From: Bacillota bacterium
GTDB lineage: Bacteria; Bacillota; Clostridia; Clostridiales; Clostridiaceae
DNA length: 17,262 bases
Reading direction: 5' to 3'
NCBI GenBank assembly: GCA_023451395.1
Contig: JAEXZL010000178.1
Location: 1-17,262 of the forward strand
This document shows positions 13,291 to 17,262 of this stretch, in pieces. Numbering within the stretch: the first letter of the stretch is position 1; each line of letters opens with the position of its first letter. The notes beneath the pieces are model-generated. The model was not told the DNA's origin and ran no database searches. It was given only the letters and a program-made list of their open reading frames with translations. Position numbers and translations under genes: made by a program.

Positions 13291-15363
13291 ATGAGTCAGA
13301 AATTAGTAATAGTAGAGTCTCCAGCAAAAGCAAAAACCATAAGAAAATATTTAGGTAAAAATTATGTGGTAGAAGCCTCTATGGGACACATTAGAGATCT
13401 TCCTAAAAGCCAACTAGGTGTGGATACAGAAAATAATTACTCTCCTAAATATATAACTATCCGTGGAAAAGGCGAGTTATTAGATAAATTAAAGAAAGCT
13501 GCAAAGAAAAGTGAAAAAATATATCTTGCAACGGACCCTGATAGAGAAGGTGAGGCAATTTCTTGGCATCTTTCTAAGATATTGGGTATACCAGAGAATG
13601 AGAAATGTAGAATAGAATTTCATGAAATAACTAAAACTGCTGTTAAGAACTCAATTAAAAGTCCTCGAAGTATAAACAATAACCTTGTTGACGCACAACA
13701 GGCAAGAAGGATTGTAGATAGGCTTGTAGGTTATGAGATCAGTCCTATTCTTTGGAAGAATGTAAAATGGGGCCTAAGTGCAGGGAGAGTGCAGTCTGCA
13801 GCTCTTAAGCTTATCTGTGATAGAGAAAAGGAAATAAATGCTTTTATCCCTAAGGAATACTGGACTATCGATTGTATTCTTAAAAAAGGAAAAACAAAGT
13901 TTTCTGTTAAACTTCATAGCTATGAAGGCAAAAAAATTGAAATAAATTCTGAGGAAAGTGCAAATACTATAATAAATCAGGTGGAAAGCAATTCTTTTGT
14001 AGTAGATGCAATAAAAGAAAGTTCTAGAACCAAAAACCCCTTACCACCTTTTACCACCAGCACACTGCAGCAGGATGCTTATAAAAGGCTAAATTTTTCT
14101 ACAAAAAAGACTATGTCCGTAGCACAGCAGTTATATGAAGGGGTTGATGTAAAAGGTCATGGGACTGTAGGACTTATAACGTATATGAGAACAGATTCCG
14201 TTCGTATCTCAGAGGAAGCTCAGAGTGCTGCTACTAATTTCATAAGCAACAACTATGGAGAAGAATATGTTCCTGAGAAGCCTAGACAATATAAAAGTAA
14301 GAAAAATATTCAAGATGCCCACGAAGCAATAAGACCATCCAATATAGACATTACGCCAGCATTAGCCAAAGAGACATTGACATCAGACCAATATAAGCTT
14401 TATATGCTCATATGGAACAGATTTATAGCTAGTCAGATGTCCTCATGTATTATTGATACTACTACAGCAGACATTATAAATGGCAAATATCTTTTTAGAG
14501 CATCTGGCTCAAAGGTTGTTTTCGATGGTTTTATGAAAATCTACGAATATAAAAACGAAGAAGAGGAAGAAAATGACACATTCCCTCAGCTTAAGGCTAA
14601 GGAAATTCTTGATAAGGAAAAAATTCAAAAGCTTCAACACTTTACTCAACCTCCAGCAAGGTTTACCGAAGCAAGCTTCGTTAAACTTATGGAAGAAAAG
14701 GGAATTGGTAGACCAAGTACCTATGTTCCGACAATTTCTACCCTTCTAGATAGAAAGTATATTAGAAGAGAAAAGAAAAGTCTTATTTCCACTGAATTAG
14801 GAGAGATTGTTAATAATATTGTAGAGGAATATTTCAAACAAATTGTTGACATTGAATTTACTGCAGACATGGAAAATGACCTAGATAATATTGAAGATGG
14901 AAAAGAAGAATGGGAAAAAGTTGTAGATAAATTTTTCAGGCCACTAAAAAAAGCTATCGACATTGCAGAAAAGGAAGTATCTAAGGTCACTATAGAAGAT
15001 AAGGTTTCTGATGTTCCTTGTGATAAATGTGGTAAACTAATGGTTATTAAGCATGGAAGATATGGAGAGTTTTTAGCCTGTCCAGGTTATCCTGATTGCA
15101 AAAACACTAAACCAATTGTAGAAGAAATAAATGTGCCTTGTCCTCTTTGCGATGGTAAAATTGTAGTGAAAAGAAGCAAAAGAGGCAGGAAGTTCTTTGG
15201 GTGTAATAATTATCCCAAATGTAACTTTGTAAGCTGGTATCAGCCAACGGAGAAAAAATGTCCAAAATGCGGAGCCTATATGCTTCTTAAGTATAGCAAA
15301 GCTAAAGGGGAGTACTATCAGTGTTCCAATGAGGAATGTAAGGAAATCGTAACAGATAAATAA
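13291..15363 (+). CDS. topA: DNA topoisomerase I (type IA)
   Basis: Relaxes negative supercoils by single-strand passage. The 690 residues contain the Toprim domain with LVIVESPAKAKT (E9) and DPDREGEA (D82, D84, E86), then the type IA core with GLSAGRVQSAAL and the active-site Tyr298 in ITYMRTDSVRIS, and KGIGRPSTYVPTIS. Three C-terminal four-cysteine zinc ribbons follow, beginning CDKCG (C577, C580), CPLCDG and CPKCGAY. Length and domain set are standard for Bacillota. The start ATG agrees with the family; its SD arrangement is odd (see the preceding entry). No clear terminator follows; codY has its own promoter. Confidence 0.98.
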   Translation: MSQKLVIVESPAKAKTIRKYLGKNYVVEASMGHIRDLPKSQLGVDTENNYSPKYITIRGKGELLDKLKKAAKKSEKIYLATDPDREGEAISWHLSKILGIPENEKCRIEFHEITKTAVKNSIKSPRSINNNLVDAQQARRIVDRLVGYEISPILWKNVKWGLSAGRVQSAALKLICDREKEINAFIPKEYWTIDCILKKGKTKFSVKLHSYEGKKIEINSEESANTIINQVESNSFVVDAIKESSRTKNPLPPFTTSTLQQDAYKRLNFSTKKTMSVAQQLYEGVDVKGHGTVGLITYMRTDSVRISEEAQSAATNFISNNYGEEYVPEKPRQYKSKKNIQDAHEAIRPSNIDITPALAKETLTSDQYKLYMLIWNRFIASQMSSCIIDTTTADIINGKYLFRASGSKVVFDGFMKIYEYKNEEEEENDTFPQLKAKEILDKEKIQKLQHFTQPPARFTEASFVKLMEEKGIGRPSTYVPTISTLLDRKYIRREKKSLISTELGEIVNNIVEEYFKQIVDIEFTADMENDLDNIEDGKEEWEKVVDKFFRPLKKAIDIAEKEVSKVTIEDKVSDVPCDKCGKLMVIKHGRYGEFLACPGYPDCKNTKPIVEEINVPCPLCDGKIVVKRSKRGRKFFGCNNYPKCNFVSWYQPTEKKCPKCGAYMLLKYSKAKGEYYQCSNEECKEIVTDK

Positions 15364-15396
15364 ACACTTTAAGCATTATATTTCACAAAGATTGTC

Positions 15397-15411
15397 GAAT
15401 TTAACAAAATT
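15397..15411. promoter_or_regulatory. Weak CodY-box-like site upstream of the codY -35
   Basis: GAATTTAACAAAATT matches the CodY consensus AATTTTCWGAAAATT at 11 of 15 positions and ends 2 bp before the -35 box. In AT-rich DNA such matches arise by chance, so this is only a candidate. Confidence 0.25.
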
Positions 15412-15413
15412 AG

Positions 15414-15442
15414 TTGTATTATGTTAAAATATATGGTACTAT
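15414..15442 (+). promoter_or_regulatory. Probable sigma-A promoter for codY
   Basis: TTGTAT (15414-15419), a 17-bp spacer, and TACTAT (15437-15442). Start near 15449 gives a leader of about 80 nt. The 165-bp topA-codY gap otherwise holds only an AT-rich inverted repeat, ATTTAAA (15468-15474) with TTTAAAT (15479-15485), and the CodY-like sites. Confidence 0.6.
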
Positions 15443-15482
15443 AGATAATTGGATGAGTATTTAAAACATTTAAACTATTTTA

Positions 15483-15497
15483 AATTTTCTAAACACT
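15483..15497. promoter_or_regulatory. CodY-box-like site in the codY leader
   Basis: AATTTTCTAAACACT matches AATTTTCWGAAAATT at 12 of 15 positions, including the whole first half. It lies about 35 bp downstream of the predicted start point and 32 bp before the codY ATG, where binding could block transcription elongation. Confidence 0.35.
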
Positions 15498-15528
15498 AAA
15501 AAATATAAAATGCTTAAGGAGGATTTAA

Positions 15529-16305
15529 ATGTCTACTTTACTTAACAAAACTAGAATGCTTAACAAAATACTTCAAAAATCAGGTACAGATCCAGTAGAT
15601 TTTGTGGATATATGCAAACTTTTAAGTGATGTATTATCCTGTAATGTATATATAGTAAGCAGAAGAGGAAAAATTCTTGGATACAATTTTCAATCTTATT
15701 ATGAATGTGATGGAATGAAGGATAAAGCTGTTGAAAATGGAAGGTTCTCTGAAGAATATAACAATAAGCTGTTAAGTGTTCATGACACTTTAGCAAATCT
15801 ATCTAACAAGGATGAACTGATTTTATCTTCAGATGAAAATTGTGAGGGGATTGATACCTATTCTACTATAGTTCCAATAATGGGTAACAGAGAAAGGCTT
15901 GGCACACTTCTTTTAACTAGATTCAATGAAGCCTTCACCGATGATGACTTAGTACTTATAGAATATAGTGCAACTATTGTTGGACTTGAAGTTCTAAGAT
16001 CAAAACAAGGGGAAATAGAAGAAGATGCAAGAAAAAAAGCTGTTGTTCAATTAGCCATAGGAACTTTATCTTATTCAGAGCTTGAAGCAGTAGAGCATAT
16101 ATTTGACGAGCTAGATGGAACAGAGGGTCTTTTAGTCGCTTCAAAAATTGCAGACAAGGTTGGTATTACAAGATCTGTTATTGTAAATGCTCTTAGAAAA
16201 TTTGAGAGTGCTGGTGTTATCGAATCTCGTTCTTTAGGAATGAAGGGTACACATATAAAGATATTAAATGAAAAACTCTTAGATGAATTAAAAAAAATAA
16301 AATAA
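15529..16305 (+). CDS. codY: GTP- and branched-chain-amino-acid-sensing repressor CodY
   Basis: Global regulator that binds isoleucine/leucine/valine and GTP and represses nutrient-limitation genes; in clostridia it also affects toxins and sporulation. The 258 residues have an N-terminal GAF effector domain (1-155, with LLSDVLSCNVYIVSRRGKILGY and STIVPIMGNRERLGTLLL), a linker helix, and a C-terminal winged helix with the helix-turn-helix beginning near 204 (ASKIADKVGITRSVIVNALR). SD AAGGAGG precedes ATG. It has its own promoter and ends inside a terminator stem, so it is probably monocistronic. Possible CodY boxes upstream suggest autoregulation. Confidence 0.98.
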   Translation: MSTLLNKTRMLNKILQKSGTDPVDFVDICKLLSDVLSCNVYIVSRRGKILGYNFQSYYECDGMKDKAVENGRFSEEYNNKLLSVHDTLANLSNKDELILSSDENCEGIDTYSTIVPIMGNRERLGTLLLTRFNEAFTDDDLVLIEYSATIVGLEVLRSKQGEIEEDARKKAVVQLAIGTLSYSELEAVEHIFDELDGTEGLLVASKIADKVGITRSVIVNALRKFESAGVIESRSLGMKGTHIKILNEKLLDELKKIK

Positions 16306-16329
16306 AGGATTAACCTCCTTTATTTTTTT
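16300..16329 (+). terminator. Intrinsic terminator after codY
   Basis: AAATAAAGGA (16300-16309) pairs perfectly with TCCTTTATTT (16316-16325), loop TTAACC, followed by TTTT. The stem is AT-rich and includes the codY stop codon (16303-16305), so a terminating ribosome could interfere with folding. Confidence 0.75.
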
Positions 16330-16390
16330 GCCATGAACAATGTAGTTCAATGCTAACCTATAAATAATTTGTCAAGGTTTAAAAATTATA

Positions 16391-16419
16391 TTGCCTGAAT
16401 ATAGCTCTTATGCTATACT
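16391..16419 (+). promoter_or_regulatory. Probable sigma-A promoter for rpsB
   Basis: TTGCCT (16391-16396), a 17-bp spacer, and TATACT (16414-16419). Transcription would start near 16426, giving a leader of about 100 nt. In the stretch before it (16330-16390) I see only a small 5-bp inverted repeat, TGAAC (16334-16338) with GTTCA (16345-16349). Confidence 0.7.
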
Positions 16420-16425
16420 AACAAA

Positions 16426-16527
16426 GGTAATAAAATACACACACCATTTAATTTATAAAAAGGTGCTTAAACACTAAGTCTTTTATAAGTGAGATAATGG
16501 TGGAGGAAAAAACCAGGAGGTATTAAA
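16426..16527 (+). ncRNA. Structured rpsB leader, candidate ribosomal-protein control element
   Basis: Nested stems: CACCATT (16442-16448) with AATGGTG (16496-16502); inside it TTATAAAA (16453-16460) with TTTTATAA (16481-16488); at the tip CTTA (16466-16469) with TAAG (16475-16478). All visible pairs are Watson-Crick. The SD AGGAGG (16515-16520) follows outside the structure, and a second SD-like GGAGG (16502-16506) abuts the outer stem. Consistent with S2 autoregulation, but I cannot match it to a described family. Confidence 0.5.
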
Positions 16528-17229
16528 ATGTCAGTTATATCAATGAAACAATTATTAGAAGCTGGTGTACATTTCGGACATCAGACAAGAAGATGGAACC
16601 CTAAGATGGCTCCTTATATATTTACTGAAAGAAATGGTATTTATATAATCGATCTTCAAAAAACTGTTAAGAAGGTAGAAGATGCTTATAACTTCGTTAA
16701 AAGTGTTTCTGAAGAAGGAAAGGATATCCTTTTCGTAGGAACAAAGAAGCAAGCACAAGAAGCTATTTCTGAAGAAGCAGCAAGATCTGGAATGCACTTT
16801 GTTAATAACAGATGGTTAGGTGGTATGCTTACAAACTTCCTTACAATCAAGAAGAGAATTCAAAGACTTGAAGATCTTGAAAGAATGGAAGAGGATGGTA
16901 CTTTTGATGTTCTTCCTAAGAAAGAAGTTATAAAGCTTAAAAATGAAAAAGAAAAACTTGAAAAGAACCTTGGTGGAATAAAGTCAATGGATTCAGAAAA
17001 CATAGGAGCTATGTTTGTAGTTGACCCAAGAAAAGAAAAGAATGCCATTTCTGAGGCTAAAATACTTGGTATACCAGTTGTGGCTATTGTAGACACTAAC
17101 TGTGATCCAGATGAAGTTGATTATGTTATCCCAGGAAATGATGATGCTATAAGAGCAGTTAAATTAATAACTGCAAAAATGTCTGATGCTATCATCGAAG
17201 GTAGACAGGGAGAGCAATTAGCTGAATAA
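16528..17229 (+). CDS. rpsB: 30S ribosomal protein S2
   Basis: Small-subunit protein on the solvent side of the 30S neck. The 233 residues match the family: MKQLLEAGVHFGHQTRRWNPKM start, YIFTERNGIYIIDLQKT, the FVGTKKQAQEAISEEA segment, NNRWLGGMLTNF, a central coiled hairpin (about 110-155), and FVVDPRKEKNAISEAKILGIPVVAIVDTNCDPD. Length is normal. SD AGGAGGT lies 8 nt before ATG. It normally leads an operon with tsf. Confidence 0.98.
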   Translation: MSVISMKQLLEAGVHFGHQTRRWNPKMAPYIFTERNGIYIIDLQKTVKKVEDAYNFVKSVSEEGKDILFVGTKKQAQEAISEEAARSGMHFVNNRWLGGMLTNFLTIKKRIQRLEDLERMEEDGTFDVLPKKEVIKLKNEKEKLEKNLGGIKSMDSENIGAMFVVDPRKEKNAISEAKILGIPVVAIVDTNCDPDEVDYVIPGNDDAIRAVKLITAKMSDAIIEGRQGEQLAE

Positions 17230-17262
17230 TTTTAAATTATCAAGGTAGGTGAGGTATTTACT
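17230..17262 (+). other. Start of the rpsB downstream gap, probable tsf SD region
   Basis: The window ends within the gap after rpsB. AAGGTAGGTGAGGT (from about 17242) looks like an SD region whose start codon would be just beyond base 17262. By the standard gene order this should be tsf, but none of its coding sequence is present, so this is an expectation rather than an observation. Confidence 0.4.

Noticed and set aside
1..17262. A hidden mobile element, CRISPR array, toxin-antitoxin or defence system
   Set aside because: Gene order is an unbroken core block, gaps are short (longest 222 bp), and no repeats, integrase, transposase or atypical genes were seen.

Overview
The window comes from a low-GC Gram-positive bacterium, most likely a Clostridium in the broad sense. 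The base composition is strongly AT-rich and most genes have strong Shine-Dalgarno (SD) sites of the AGGAGGTGAT type. The gene order is the classic clostridial/Bacillota core block: smc, ftsY, ylxM, ffh, rpsP, khpA, rimM, trmD, rplS, rbgA, rnhB, yraN, comM, dprA, topA, codY, rpsB. I cannot name the species. I see no phage, transposon, tRNA, rRNA, CRISPR array or defence island.

Layout. (1) 1-4325: smc (5' end cut off by the window) and ftsY. (2) 4326-6099: a promoter buried in a long inverted repeat, then ylxM and ffh, the protein arm of the signal recognition particle. (3) 6132-7923: rpsP, khpA, rimM and trmD, for the small ribosomal subunit, RNA binding and tRNA methylation, with a terminator-like hairpin between khpA and rimM. 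(4) 7924-8425: rplS with its own promoter, structured leader and terminator. (5) 8454-10110: rbgA and rnhB, overlapping by 11 bases. (6) 10118-10483: yraN, the only gene on the minus strand, convergent with rnhB and divergent from comM. (7) 10589-15363: comM, dprA and topA, for DNA processing and topology. (8) 15364-16329: codY with its own promoter, possible CodY boxes and terminator. (9) 16330-17262: promoter and folded leader of rpsB, then rpsB; the window ends in what looks like the SD region of the next gene, presumably tsf.

Together the genes cover chromosome organisation (Smc, TopA), co-translational membrane targeting (FtsY, YlxM, Ffh), ribosome building (S16, RimM, L19, RbgA, S2), tRNA modification (TrmD), DNA repair and natural transformation (RNase HII, YraN, ComM, DprA) and nutrient-responsive control (CodY).

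No new protein system is apparent. What is worth a second look is in the short non-coding gaps. khpA and topA each have a strong SD about 30 nt upstream of ATG, separated from it by a hairpin whose removal leaves exactly 9 nt of spacing in both cases. A three-segment alternative pairing can cover or expose the dprA SD. A palindromic operator-like repeat covers the -35 box of ylxM-ffh. The rplS and rpsB leaders look like ribosomal-protein autoregulation sites. All structures were folded by eye; none was computed.
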